The notes beneath the pieces were generated by a model. The model saw nothing but the letters and a program-made list of their open reading frames with translations, did not search any database and was not told the origin of the DNA. A stretch of 64,000 nt of DNA from Deltaproteobacteria bacterium (GTDB taxonomy: Bacteria > Myxococcota_A > Polyangia > Polyangiales > Polyangiaceae): contig QJWJ01000049.1 of NCBI GenBank assembly GCA_003235365.1, positions 44,507 through 108,506 on the forward strand, given 5' to 3'. Positions within the stretch are counted from its first letter, which is position 1, and every line of letters starts with the position of its first letter. Below are positions 7,771 through 15,845 of this stretch, piece after piece. The translations under genes and the position numbers were made by a program.

Positions 7771-8943
7771 ATGTCGATCCCCTTCAGTTACAGCTTGCGA
7801 AGCCTATGGGAAAGGCGCACGACGACCGTCGCCACCGCCGCAGGCATCGGTCTGGTCGTGTTCGTCCTGGCCTCGTCGTTCATGTTGGCCACTGGCTTAC
7901 GAAAGACATTGCTCGACGCTGGCGATCCCAATACGGCGATCGTACTGCAGCGTGACGGCTACTCGGAAAGTGGCTCGCGACTCAAACAAGCCGCCTACAC
8001 CTGGGTCGCCGCAGCTCCGGGTATCGCCCAGGGGTCCGATGGTGCCGACCAAATGGTGGGCGAGTCCGTGGTTCACGTCTACCGGTCGAAACCGGGCGAC
8101 GACACACGACAGGCGAGCGTGCAAATCCGAGGCGTCACCGCTGCGAGTTATGCGTTGCGCCCACAGATCCGCATCATCGAAGGGCGCGCTGCAGCCCCGG
8201 GTACCAACGAGGCCATCGTCGGTCGTGCTCTCGTCGACGACTACGAGGGCGTCAGCCTGAATTCCGGGTTCGAACTGCAGAAGAATCGGCCGATCCACAT
8301 CGTGGGCGTGTTCGAGTCGGGAGGCTCCGCCTACGAGTCGGAAGTGTGGGCGGATCTCGACACCGTGCGCAGCTCGTTCGGTGCCCAAGGTTACCTGTCT
8401 TCGGTGACGGCGCGCCTGACCTCCGAAAGCGCCTTCGACGGCTTCAAACTCGCGCTGGAAGAAGACGACAAGCGCGGCCTCGAGGTCCTTCGAGAAACCG
8501 ACTACTACGTACGGGTCTCGAACAACCTCAGCCGGGTCATCACGGGCATCGGCTCCTTGGTCACCGCCATCTTCTCCTTGGGTGCTCTGCTCGGCGCGAT
8601 GATCACGATGTACGCGGCAGTCGCGCAGCGCCAAAAAGAGATCGGGGTCATGCGCGCGCTCGGCTTTCAGCGCCGACACGTCCTGGCATCCATACTGCTC
8701 GAATCGCTGGCAGTGGCGCTGGCCGGCGGCCTGTTGGGCTTGAGCCTCGCCATGCTGACGCCGATGGTCGAGATCTCGACGGTCAATTGGGCGACGGCAC
8801 AAGAACTCGCATTCAAGTTCGTACCGAGCGGCCCGGTGCTCGGCGGCGCGTTGATCGCGGGCGTCGTCGTGGGCTTGCTCGGCGGGCTGCTGCCAGCGGT
8901 GCGCGCCGCGCGAGTCGATCCGGTGCGCGCGATGCGCGGCTGA
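7771..8943 (+). CDS. ABC transporter permease, FtsX/MacB-like (second of pair)
   Basis: A 390-residue homologue of the preceding gene with the same topology: an N-terminal helix (~20-42, ATAAGIGLVVFVLASSFML), a periplasmic domain of about 230 residues, and three C-terminal helices with the motif VAQRQKEIGVMRALGF. The short 6-base spacing implies co-transcription and probably a permease heterodimer. The periplasmic domain includes a MacB_PCD-like stretch (IRIIEGRAAAPGTNEAIVG) common to lipoprotein-release and macrolide-export type permeases. The substrate is unknown. No ATPase is encoded between here and the next opposite-strand gene; the 180-base gap to 9123 shows no further ORF. Confidence 0.9.
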   Translation: MSIPFSYSLRSLWERRTTTVATAAGIGLVVFVLASSFMLATGLRKTLLDAGDPNTAIVLQRDGYSESGSRLKQAAYTWVAAAPGIAQGSDGADQMVGESVVHVYRSKPGDDTRQASVQIRGVTAASYALRPQIRIIEGRAAAPGTNEAIVGRALVDDYEGVSLNSGFELQKNRPIHIVGVFESGGSAYESEVWADLDTVRSSFGAQGYLSSVTARLTSESAFDGFKLALEEDDKRGLEVLRETDYYVRVSNNLSRVITGIGSLVTAIFSLGALLGAMITMYAAVAQRQKEIGVMRALGFQRRHVLASILLESLAVALAGGLLGLSLAMLTPMVEISTVNWATAQELAFKFVPSGPVLGGALIAGVVVGLLGGLLPAVRAARVDPVRAMRG

Positions 8944-9123
8944 TCCGGCACCGACCCGCACCGACCCCGGTGCCCTCGGGTGGGCGTGCAAGATCTGGCA
9001 CTATTCAGCCGCGGCTGGTTCCAGTAACCACCGAGCCCATGGCCCGCAGATCGCCGCCTTCACTCAACCCTCATGGAGAGCCCCCGCTCGAGCCATCTCA
9101 CGGCAGCCGCTGAGTGGTGGGGC

Positions 9124-9570
9124 TCAATCCGCTTTCTTCGGCAGCTGGCGCGGTTCGGGAACCTCCTGCGCGTCGGACGCGTCGCGATGCAGGACCTCGC
9201 CCACGATGCGCTCGGTCACCTCGTCGAGATGGGCTCGCAGTGCCGCCGACAACTGCTCGAATTCGGGCCAAAGCGTCTCGTTGACGAAGCGGCGCGGTAG
9301 CGTTGCCATCACCGTCGTATGTCGCTGCCGCGGATAGCGATACGGCGTGACGCCGTATCGGCGCAACAAGGCGATGAACACGCGTCGGGACCATGCATCG
9401 GTGAACTTGAAGCGGTGTTCGACCGGCGGCTGTTCACGCTGCAGGGTCTGCAAACGCTCCAGGATCCGTTCTCGCGCCGTGTGAGCGGCGTCACGCTCTC
9501 CGGCGGTGGTGGCTCCAGCAAATAGCGCCTCGACTGCGCGGAGCTTTTCAATCAGCCGGTTTTCGTCCAC
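9124..9570 (-). CDS. Conserved hypothetical protein, DUF2786-like N-terminus
   Basis: A 148-residue soluble, highly charged protein. The N-terminal ~45 residues (MDENRLIEKLRAVEALFAGA, then an Ala/Glu/Arg helix ending LERLQTLQ) resemble the paired-helix pattern of DUF2786, in which two amphipathic helices are separated by a short polar turn. The middle (HRFKFTDAWSRRVFIALLRR) and C-terminus (a long Glu/Leu helix) have no match I can name. The start is GTG and there is no clear ribosome-binding site, so it is uncertain. It is divergent from the DTW-domain gene, 44 bases away, and could share its promoter region. The function is unknown; DUF2786 membership is a weak inference. Confidence 0.6.
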   Translation of the reverse strand: MDENRLIEKLRAVEALFAGATTAGERDAAHTARERILERLQTLQREQPPVEHRFKFTDAWSRRVFIALLRRYGVTPYRYPRQRHTTVMATLPRRFVNETLWPEFEQLSAALRAHLDEVTERIVGEVLHRDASDAQEVPEPRQLPKKAD

Positions 9571-9614
9571 AGGGGCTTTTACAGCGGCCCGCCCGGTGAT
9601 GCTACAAGCGCGCG

Positions 9615-10841
9615 ATGGTTTCCAGTTCTCCCCCGGGGCTCGACGCAGCCGGGATTGCCCCCGTCGCGCACGCTGCCCGACCCACTTGCTACGCGTGCTT
9701 TCGTCCGCTGGCGCACTGCTATTGCGGGCACATCACGCCCGTCGCCAACCGAACGGAAATCATCATCTTGCAGCACCCACGAGAACGGTTTCATCCGATT
9801 GGAACCGCCCGCATCGCGAGCCTCGGCCTGCAGCGCGTGCGCGTCGAGGTGGACCACGACCGCTGCTACAGCGACGGCAAGGTCGAGCTACGGCTGCCGC
9901 CGGACACCGGGCTGCTATACCCTCAAGCCCCGTCGCGCGATCTCGCGACCCTCGCCCCCGACGAGCGCCCCAAGCACCTGCTGGTCATCGACGGCACGTG
10001 GCACCACGCCAAGACACTGTTTCGCGACGTCCCGGGACTGGACGAGCTACCGCGGTTTCATCTGCAGCCTCCGAAGCCGAGCCAATACCGTCTGCGTCGC
10101 GAGCCGCAGCAAGACTTCGTATCCACCGTCGAAGCGATCACCTACTGCTTGCACGCGCTCGAACCGGACACGCCCGGAATCGATTCACTGCTTCAGGTTT
10201 TCGACAAGATGATCGACCGCCAAATCGATGCGCGTCGAATGGCAATCGCGTCGCCCCGCGCGCTCGAGCGGGCCCGCCCCAAGAACGTCCGCCGACTTCC
10301 TCGCGCGCTGGCGGAGCGCTTCGGAGATCTGGTCGTGACCTACGGTGAAGCTGCCTCAATGGCGCCGGGTAGCCCCAAGGAGTTGCTGCATTGGACCGCG
10401 CGACGGCTGGCAACAGGAGAGCTGTTCGAACAGTTCATCCGCCCCAGCGGATCGACACCTGGCTACCTGCTCGATCACATGGGCGTGACCGACGCGCAGC
10501 TCGCCTCTGGCTGCGAGCTTTCCGAATTCGTCGAGCGGTGGTCGAATTTCACTCGCAGCACAGACATTCTTGCGGCTTGGAATCAAGCGACGATCCAAGT
10601 GCTGTTCGACGTCGTGGGAGACGAACTGCCAAGCGTGTATCTGAAGTCCGCGTATCACAACGTGGGGCGTCATTCCGGCCCGTTGGAGGACATCGTCGCC
10701 GCAGAGGGCCTGGAGTTGGGCCCCATCCAGTGTGCAGGCAGAGCCGGAATACGACTGGCGAACGCTGAGCAACTGAGTCGATTCTTGCACAATGCTTCCA
10801 AAGCAACGCACACGCCTCCACCGCACGTTTCGACAGTGTGA
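9615..10841 (+). CDS. DTW-domain tRNA-uridine aminocarboxypropyltransferase with extra C-terminal domain
   Basis: A 408-residue protein. Residues ~20-200 are a DTW domain: the Cys cluster C25-x2-C28 and C35/C37 (CYACFRPLAHCYC), ILQHPRERFHPIGTARI, and the signature DGTW (126-129) followed by HHAKTLF; QQDFVSTVEAI matches the family's conserved helix. DTW enzymes transfer the aminocarboxypropyl group of S-adenosylmethionine to uridine in tRNA (acp3U). Bacterial family members are usually about 200-250 residues; here another ~170 residues (236-405) follow. Their pattern (FIRPSGSTPGYLLDHMGVT, AAWNQATIQVLFDVV, HNVGRH, LANAEQLSRFLHNA) resembles a DnaQ-like 3'-5' exonuclease fold with catalytic acids replaced. 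That domain assignment is an inference. Confidence 0.88.
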   Translation: MVSSSPPGLDAAGIAPVAHAARPTCYACFRPLAHCYCGHITPVANRTEIIILQHPRERFHPIGTARIASLGLQRVRVEVDHDRCYSDGKVELRLPPDTGLLYPQAPSRDLATLAPDERPKHLLVIDGTWHHAKTLFRDVPGLDELPRFHLQPPKPSQYRLRREPQQDFVSTVEAITYCLHALEPDTPGIDSLLQVFDKMIDRQIDARRMAIASPRALERARPKNVRRLPRALAERFGDLVVTYGEAASMAPGSPKELLHWTARRLATGELFEQFIRPSGSTPGYLLDHMGVTDAQLASGCELSEFVERWSNFTRSTDILAAWNQATIQVLFDVVGDELPSVYLKSAYHNVGRHSGPLEDIVAAEGLELGPIQCAGRAGIRLANAEQLSRFLHNASKATHTPPPHVSTV

Positions 10842-10862
10842 CCACGCACGTCGCGAGCTTTC

Positions 10863-10874
10863 GCAACGCGTTGC
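10863..10874. promoter_or_regulatory. Perfect 12-bp palindrome upstream of receiver-EAL gene
   Basis: GCAACGCGTTGC is a perfect palindrome 80 bases before the GTG of the receiver-EAL gene and 22 bases after the DTW gene stop. It could be an operator or part of a terminator. A 12-bp palindrome can arise by chance, so this is only a candidate. Confidence 0.3.
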
Positions 10875-10953
10875 AACGCCGCGCCGAGTAGACGATGAGT
10901 TTTCGACGGGGCCGGCTTAAGGCACGGCCACCGATGTCGTTTATCTGGGCATC

Positions 10954-12159
10954 GTGGATCCACTCCCCCTGTCCCTCCCGTCGTCGCCGGCGAGCCAGCA
11001 CCCGTTCCAGCTGACTGAACTTCCTCCCCGGGTGCTGCTCGTCGACGACGATCGGCTTGTGCTCAGAGGAATGCAACGCATCCTGAACGCCGAGGGGTAC
11101 ACCGTCATCGTTTGCAGCAACGGTGCCGATGCGCTGTCGTATATCGCAAGTCGTGATCTCGACGCGATCGTCACCGACGTCGCGATGCCGCGCCTGGGTG
11201 GTGTGGAGCTGTTGCGCGCCGTTCGCGCTCAAGGCATGGACACTCCCGTCATCATGGCGACCGGTGAGCCCACGATCGCCAGTGCTGCCGCAGCCGTCGA
11301 ACACGGCGCCTTCAAATACCTCACCAAACCGGTTACCGCCGAGGATCTGAAGAGCACCGTCAGCAAAGCCATTCAGCTGCACCGCCTGGCGAAGCTGCGC
11401 CGCGAAACCGTCGTGACGCTCAATGCCTATGGCGAAGGTGCGAGCCAAGGCCTGCAACGCGACTTCAACAACGCCATTCAGTCGCTGTGGCCCACGTTTC
11501 AACCCATCGTGCGCGCAGACGATGGCAGTCTTTTCGGCTACGAAGCATTGCTTCGCACTGCCGAACCCGCGTTTCCCAGTGCTCCCGCAGTTCTCGACGC
11601 CGCTGAGCGACTCGATGCGCTGTGGCCACTGGGGCGTATCATGCGCGAGCGCGCGTCCCTTGCGATGCTCGACGCTGATCCTCAATTGCACCTATTCCTC
11701 AACCTCCACCCCCACGACCTTTCCGATCCGCTCCTGCTCGACACTGCCTCCCCACACTGCGATCTCGCATCACGCGTCGTGTTGGAAGTGACCGAACGCG
11801 CCCCTCTCGACAACCTCGCCGAGGTGAACGCTCAAATCGGTCGCCTCCGCGAAGCCGGCTTTCGCCTCGCCATCGACGATCTCGGGGCAGGCTACTCGGG
11901 ACTGACCAGCTTCGTGCAGCTCGAACCCGAATTCGTCAAACTCGACATGTCGCTGGTGCGCAACGTCGACAGCAACCGCGTCAAGCAGCGCTTGGTCAAG
12001 TCGATCACCGACGTGTGTCGCGACTTGGGACTACTCGTCGTCGCCGAAGGTATCGAATCTGAAGCCGAGCGCGACACGCTGATCGACCTTCGCTGCAACC
12101 TGCTTCAAGGCTACCGCTTCGGCAAGCCACACCGAGAACTGCTGCCTCCGACGTGGTGA
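10954..12159 (+). CDS. Response regulator with EAL domain (probable c-di-GMP phosphodiesterase)
   Basis: A 401-residue cytoplasmic protein. Residues ~27-145 are a receiver domain: acidic pair VDDD, phosphoacceptor in VTDVAMP, conserved Thr in MATGEP and Lys in LTKPV. Residues ~170-395 are an EAL domain retaining the catalytic and metal-binding set: FQPIV, YEALLR (EAL), NLHPH (Asn), LEVTER (Glu), IDDLGAGYSGL (Asp-Asp), KLDMSLVR (Lys), AEGIES (Glu) and QGYRFGKP (Gln). It should therefore hydrolyse c-di-GMP to pGpG under control of phosphorylation. No histidine kinase is adjacent; the one at 31.1 kb is far away. The start is GTG without a strong ribosome-binding site; the first ~25 residues are a Pro/Ser-rich extension. 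Confidence 0.93.
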   Translation: MDPLPLSLPSSPASQHPFQLTELPPRVLLVDDDRLVLRGMQRILNAEGYTVIVCSNGADALSYIASRDLDAIVTDVAMPRLGGVELLRAVRAQGMDTPVIMATGEPTIASAAAAVEHGAFKYLTKPVTAEDLKSTVSKAIQLHRLAKLRRETVVTLNAYGEGASQGLQRDFNNAIQSLWPTFQPIVRADDGSLFGYEALLRTAEPAFPSAPAVLDAAERLDALWPLGRIMRERASLAMLDADPQLHLFLNLHPHDLSDPLLLDTASPHCDLASRVVLEVTERAPLDNLAEVNAQIGRLREAGFRLAIDDLGAGYSGLTSFVQLEPEFVKLDMSLVRNVDSNRVKQRLVKSITDVCRDLGLLVVAEGIESEAERDTLIDLRCNLLQGYRFGKPHRELLPPTW

Positions 12160-13126
12160 GCAACCAGGGCTTCGAGCGACCAGTTTTTCCAGAGCTAGCA
12201 GTGACATCGCGCGATCTTCTCCCTTCGAGATCGTCGCGGTGTCGCGCTTTTGTAGTGCGTGACCGACGGGCCGTCGTAGCGCCGTAGCTCACCAACCGCC
12301 CCGTGCGCCAGCGGTCGCCCCCCACGAGGTCCGGCACTCGAGACCTCTTCGTGAAAGGGCCAGCGTACGCGGCTCGCTGGAAAAGCCGACTCCAGTCGCA
12401 GACGGCGTGCACAACCGCGGCGGTCCGCGCGGGCGCAGTAACCCACCACTTCAAGATGACGACTCGTGGCCACCACGCGGTTCGGACGGGCGGTGCGACC
12501 ATCAGCAAGACGTCCAACCTGTCGTCACCGGCTGTGCTGCTGCTCACCATCGAGCCGTCGAGCGCCACGCGCTGAGCGGCCCTCGGCGACGCAGCTCGCT
12601 GTGCGAGTGAGCTGATTCGCGTGGCCAGACGGAACCAGGCACGTCGCTCCGAAGCGGCCGCAACGAAACTGCAGGGAACCTCGCCCAAGCTTGCCAGGTG
12701 ACTGGAGGCAAGGCCAGGCGCCGCAACAGTCCGTTAGCGACGCGTCCCCCAACCCCCATTGAACATTCTTGCTGTTGTTTATCCACACCCCACACACACC
12801 AAGCACCAAACAGACACAAAACGAAACACCCAACTTGAATGATGTTGTCGCCACCAACACCAACCAAGAGCGACAATTTGAAGGAAATTGCGGAAACAAG
12901 CCAAATCATTCACGCCGTTCACCACCACCAGACAGAAAACAAAGATCACGGCCATTAACTTAACCTGAGGAGAGTGATATCTGAGACCACCTCGCAACTG
13001 AGAAGCGAGCACATCAGATTGTCACATCTAGTCAGGAAGGTTCCAGGTGGGTCTGCGTATGACCCGCTGGTTCGCCGCGAAGCCGTACTCGCACGACGGC
13101 GAGCCCTTGACTCGAAGGAGCGTGAA
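12160..13126 (+). other. Long intergenic region including an A/C-rich leader
   Basis: 967 bases between the receiver-EAL gene and the large envelope-protein gene. 12160-12760 is ordinary GC-rich DNA; imperfect inverted repeats around 12200-12255 (GATCT ... AGATC, then a GCGC run followed by TTTT) could terminate the upstream gene. Open frames here translate to Arg/Ser-rich sequence without recognisable features. 12778-12965 has a distinct composition and is annotated separately. 12966-13126 contains a GAGGAG (12967-12972) placed too close to a GTG at 12974 to be a convincing start. Confidence 0.5.
12778..12965 (+). other. Strongly A/C-skewed, G-poor segment (candidate 5' leader)
   Basis: About 190 bases in which the + strand is made largely of A and C (runs such as CACACACACC and ACAAAACGAAACACCC), unlike the surrounding GC-rich DNA. 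A transcript reading rightward would be almost unstructured. It ends about 160 bases before the ATG of the large envelope-protein gene. It may be an untranslated leader or promoter-proximal region. The minus-strand frames through it encode Cys/Val/Trp-rich peptides that reflect composition only. Confidence 0.45.
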
Positions 13127-15568
13127 ATGAACAACAATTGGAAGTGGTGGAAGTGCCGCGCGCCGCTGATCGCTGCGCTGTCATTGGTGGGGGTGATCTC
13201 TGCCGCACCTGGTCGAGCTGAGCTATCTCTCGAGCTGGGAACGAGCCCAAAGCAGCCCCAGCAAAACGAAACACACGCGGCAGTCATCGATCTCTGCCAG
13301 ATCCCTGCACCCCACGCTGATGGAGGCTACGCCAAACAGCGAGTCGTCATCTTCGACTTAGCCGGCGAAGAGGTCACGAACGAGCCTGAACGCGAGGTCG
13401 ACGACCGAGGGCAGGAACTTCCGGGCGTCCAGCATCACGTGTTTCGCACGATCAGTGCTCACAATCACCTGCGCAACGTATTCTTCGGGACGTTTCCCAT
13501 GGAGCGCCTGCACTCCGTTCCAGCTAAGGTCGTGGGTCCCCAAGCCGCGACCGGTGGCGTCTTGAGCAACGAACAGATGATTCGAGCCGCGGAATTGGAC
13601 CCCTTCGCCGCCTACTCCATCGCCTGCGCGGACTGGGTCATGGTGCCGCGGATCTCGCGCAAGAACGCGACCTGGAGCCGCGTGACGCGTGAACGTCAGC
13701 GAGGTAAGAAGACGGAGAAGTACAAGGCGTGGGATCTCGACTTGAGCTTGACGGTTGAAGTCGCTGCCTATCGCTTTGAGGAGGGCCAGTGGCGCCTGAA
13801 GGACACCATCTCTGCGGATGCCGGGTTGCTGAGTTTCGCAACATCTCTGAACATGCTGGGCGACGCGACCAATCAACTCGTCAAGAGTTTTGGGGGCGAT
13901 GAGACGCGAGAGCCAACGGGTATGATCTCGGCCGCACCCGAACCCAGTTGCCAAGTCCCGCTCGTCGACGACGTCAAGGAAGTCGCTGATGGCTTCGGCA
14001 AGTGCGGGCAGGCCACGGCCGAAGCCACGGCGAGTGCGGGGAAAGCCTTGGAGATGGACGACGAGGAGATCGAACGTCGCAAGAAGGAAGAGGAGCGCCT
14101 CAAGGCCGAAGAAGCAGCGAAGGAGTCGGGCGACGACGGCGCATCGGACACAGCTGGTGACGGGGACGAGACAGCTGACGACAAGAAGAAGAACTCTGCC
14201 AAAGGGGGCAAAGGCGCGAGCTCTGGTGACAAGCCGGTGAACGAAGGGAAGCAAGCGGAACGGAAGCAAAACGATACCGCGCCCAACAAAGATGATGACC
14301 AAGCCGACGACCCCGAAGCAGAAGAGCTAGCAGAGCCAGAAGCGGACCTGATCGACGATGTCGGAAGGGAAACCTTGTCCGTGATGACGAGCAAAAACCC
14401 CCAACGCGGTATTCAAGAGCTCGCCCAACGGCAGCTGGAGGACGGCGCACCCCAGGGCATGGTCGACGCGGTCAAGGCCGCCAAGACGGCGGTGGACACC
14501 TGCAAGACTGGCGTCGAAACCGTCGTCAAGGTCAGCGACAAGCTGCGTTCACTCGTCAGCAAGTCTCCGACTGCGCTGGCCAAGGACGCCGCGCTCGGAT
14601 TCGCGGCTTGCGTCGGTATCCCCCTGACGTACGACTTGGGCAACGCCACTCCGCCCGGCACCACTCAGTTGCGCTCCCCGTTCTGCAAGGACATCAACGA
14701 CGACGTCGCTCGCGGCGCAGCAGCAATGCATGACGTAGCCCTGTGCGTTGCGCGCGTCGGCAGCGAACAGTCGACGTTGATGGCGCAGAAAGAAGTGAAA
14801 GCCCTCGACGGGATTGCCGTCGTGCTGCCCCTACTCGCCGTTTCCGGCCCAACGCCGGGCTTCGGTATCGCGATCGGACGTGAAGAAGGGATCAATCGCG
14901 GTGACATGTTCGTCGCTGGTGACGGCAGTTTCGGCTACATCGTGCTGCAAGGGCCGGGAGGCAACGGCGGCGCTGGTGTCCGCGAGCCGTCGCACTTCAA
15001 GTTTCGGGCTGGCGAGGCTCCGGTCGGCAGCTCGATGAGGGAGTATCCAAAGGTCGGCGCACTCCTCGGAGGGCGCCCGCAATACGGCCTATTGCTGGTA
15101 AAGGACAACATGGCTACCAACGCCTTCATGGGAGGGGCCATCGAAGGCGGCTACAACGCCGGTCAGTTCGTCTCCGTTGGAGACGAGTTTTGGGTTCGTG
15201 CCAACGTCGGACTGATGATAGGTCAAGGCGACGAAACGTTCCTGAACATCGAGGCGCTGCCGGAAGCCCAATACTACCTATTCAGCAGGGTCGCTGGGTT
15301 CATTCAGTCCGGCGTCGCGATGAACATCGTGAGCAAGTCGGTACCCGGAGTCGGCGGAAATGAAACCCTCAGCGGCGTGGCATACTCGGTGTTGCTCGGC
15401 CTCGGGTTGGACGTCGCTCTCAACCCCGACTGGAACCTGCGCGTGGCCGCGCTCGGCAGTCAGGGCCTCACCGAGCTGAAGCTCGAAGACAAGAACAAGA
15501 CCCGGGCCGTCGAGGCGGGTCGCCTGACGTCGGCGCAGGGCACTGCTTCGCTTTCCTATTCGTTCTAG
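13127..15568 (+). CDS. Large secreted/outer-membrane-associated protein with charged linker and beta-barrel-like C-terminus
   Basis: An 813-residue protein of unknown function. An N-terminal signal peptide (basic start, hydrophobic APLIAALSLVGVISAAPGRA) is followed by a ~270-residue domain. A long charged low-complexity stretch comes next (~residues 308-410: EEIERRKKEEERLKAEEAAK, then Asp/Lys-rich). A central region of about 250 residues includes several Cys residues and ISAAPEPSCQVP/CGQAT-type segments. The last ~140 residues alternate hydrophobic and polar residues (YGLLLVKDN, FVSVGDEFWVRANVGLMIG, SGVAYSVLLGLGLDVALNP) and end in SLSYSF, as outer-membrane beta-strands do. The ATG at 13127 has AAGGAG six bases upstream. 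A perfect hairpin follows the stop directly. No named family is recognised. Confidence 0.75.
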   Translation: MNNNWKWWKCRAPLIAALSLVGVISAAPGRAELSLELGTSPKQPQQNETHAAVIDLCQIPAPHADGGYAKQRVVIFDLAGEEVTNEPEREVDDRGQELPGVQHHVFRTISAHNHLRNVFFGTFPMERLHSVPAKVVGPQAATGGVLSNEQMIRAAELDPFAAYSIACADWVMVPRISRKNATWSRVTRERQRGKKTEKYKAWDLDLSLTVEVAAYRFEEGQWRLKDTISADAGLLSFATSLNMLGDATNQLVKSFGGDETREPTGMISAAPEPSCQVPLVDDVKEVADGFGKCGQATAEATASAGKALEMDDEEIERRKKEEERLKAEEAAKESGDDGASDTAGDGDETADDKKKNSAKGGKGASSGDKPVNEGKQAERKQNDTAPNKDDDQADDPEAEELAEPEADLIDDVGRETLSVMTSKNPQRGIQELAQRQLEDGAPQGMVDAVKAAKTAVDTCKTGVETVVKVSDKLRSLVSKSPTALAKDAALGFAACVGIPLTYDLGNATPPGTTQLRSPFCKDINDDVARGAAAMHDVALCVARVGSEQSTLMAQKEVKALDGIAVVLPLLAVSGPTPGFGIAIGREEGINRGDMFVAGDGSFGYIVLQGPGGNGGAGVREPSHFKFRAGEAPVGSSMREYPKVGALLGGRPQYGLLLVKDNMATNAFMGGAIEGGYNAGQFVSVGDEFWVRANVGLMIGQGDETFLNIEALPEAQYYLFSRVAGFIQSGVAMNIVSKSVPGVGGNETLSGVAYSVLLGLGLDVALNPDWNLRVAALGSQGLTELKLEDKNKTRAVEAGRLTSAQGTASLSYSF

Positions 15569-15597
15569 ATGAGCGTTCGCAATTCGCGAACGCTCAT
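15569..15597 (+). terminator. Perfect 12-bp hairpin after the large envelope-protein gene
   Basis: ATGAGCGTTCGC (15569-15580), loop AATTC, then the exact reverse complement GCGAACGCTCAT (15586-15597), beginning at the base after the stop codon. There is no T-run. It lies between convergent genes and could serve both directions. Confidence 0.75.
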
Positions 15598-15845
15598 TCG
15601 ACGCAACAGAGAATGGACTCGAGAACGCGACTGCAACGGGGGCGGTTCTTCGGGCCCTCACCAAACGGGGGCCCAAGAGAACTGCCCGACAATCGTGCTC
15701 GCCCATTTTAGCGCAGCGATCGGCTTCTGATAGCTGCAACGAGAGACAAGCGCTTCGAGCACCGAGTTGATCGGTGCTCGAGAGCGTCCTTCCCGGCAAG
15801 CGCCCGGCGCGATCGGGGGTTTGCCTTCGGTCGAGTTCGACAGCC

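Noticed and set aside
12525..13012. Minus-strand frames encoding Cys/Val/Trp-rich hydrophobic peptides
   Set aside because: They are explained by the A/C-rich composition of the + strand; no ribosome-binding site or conserved pattern is present.
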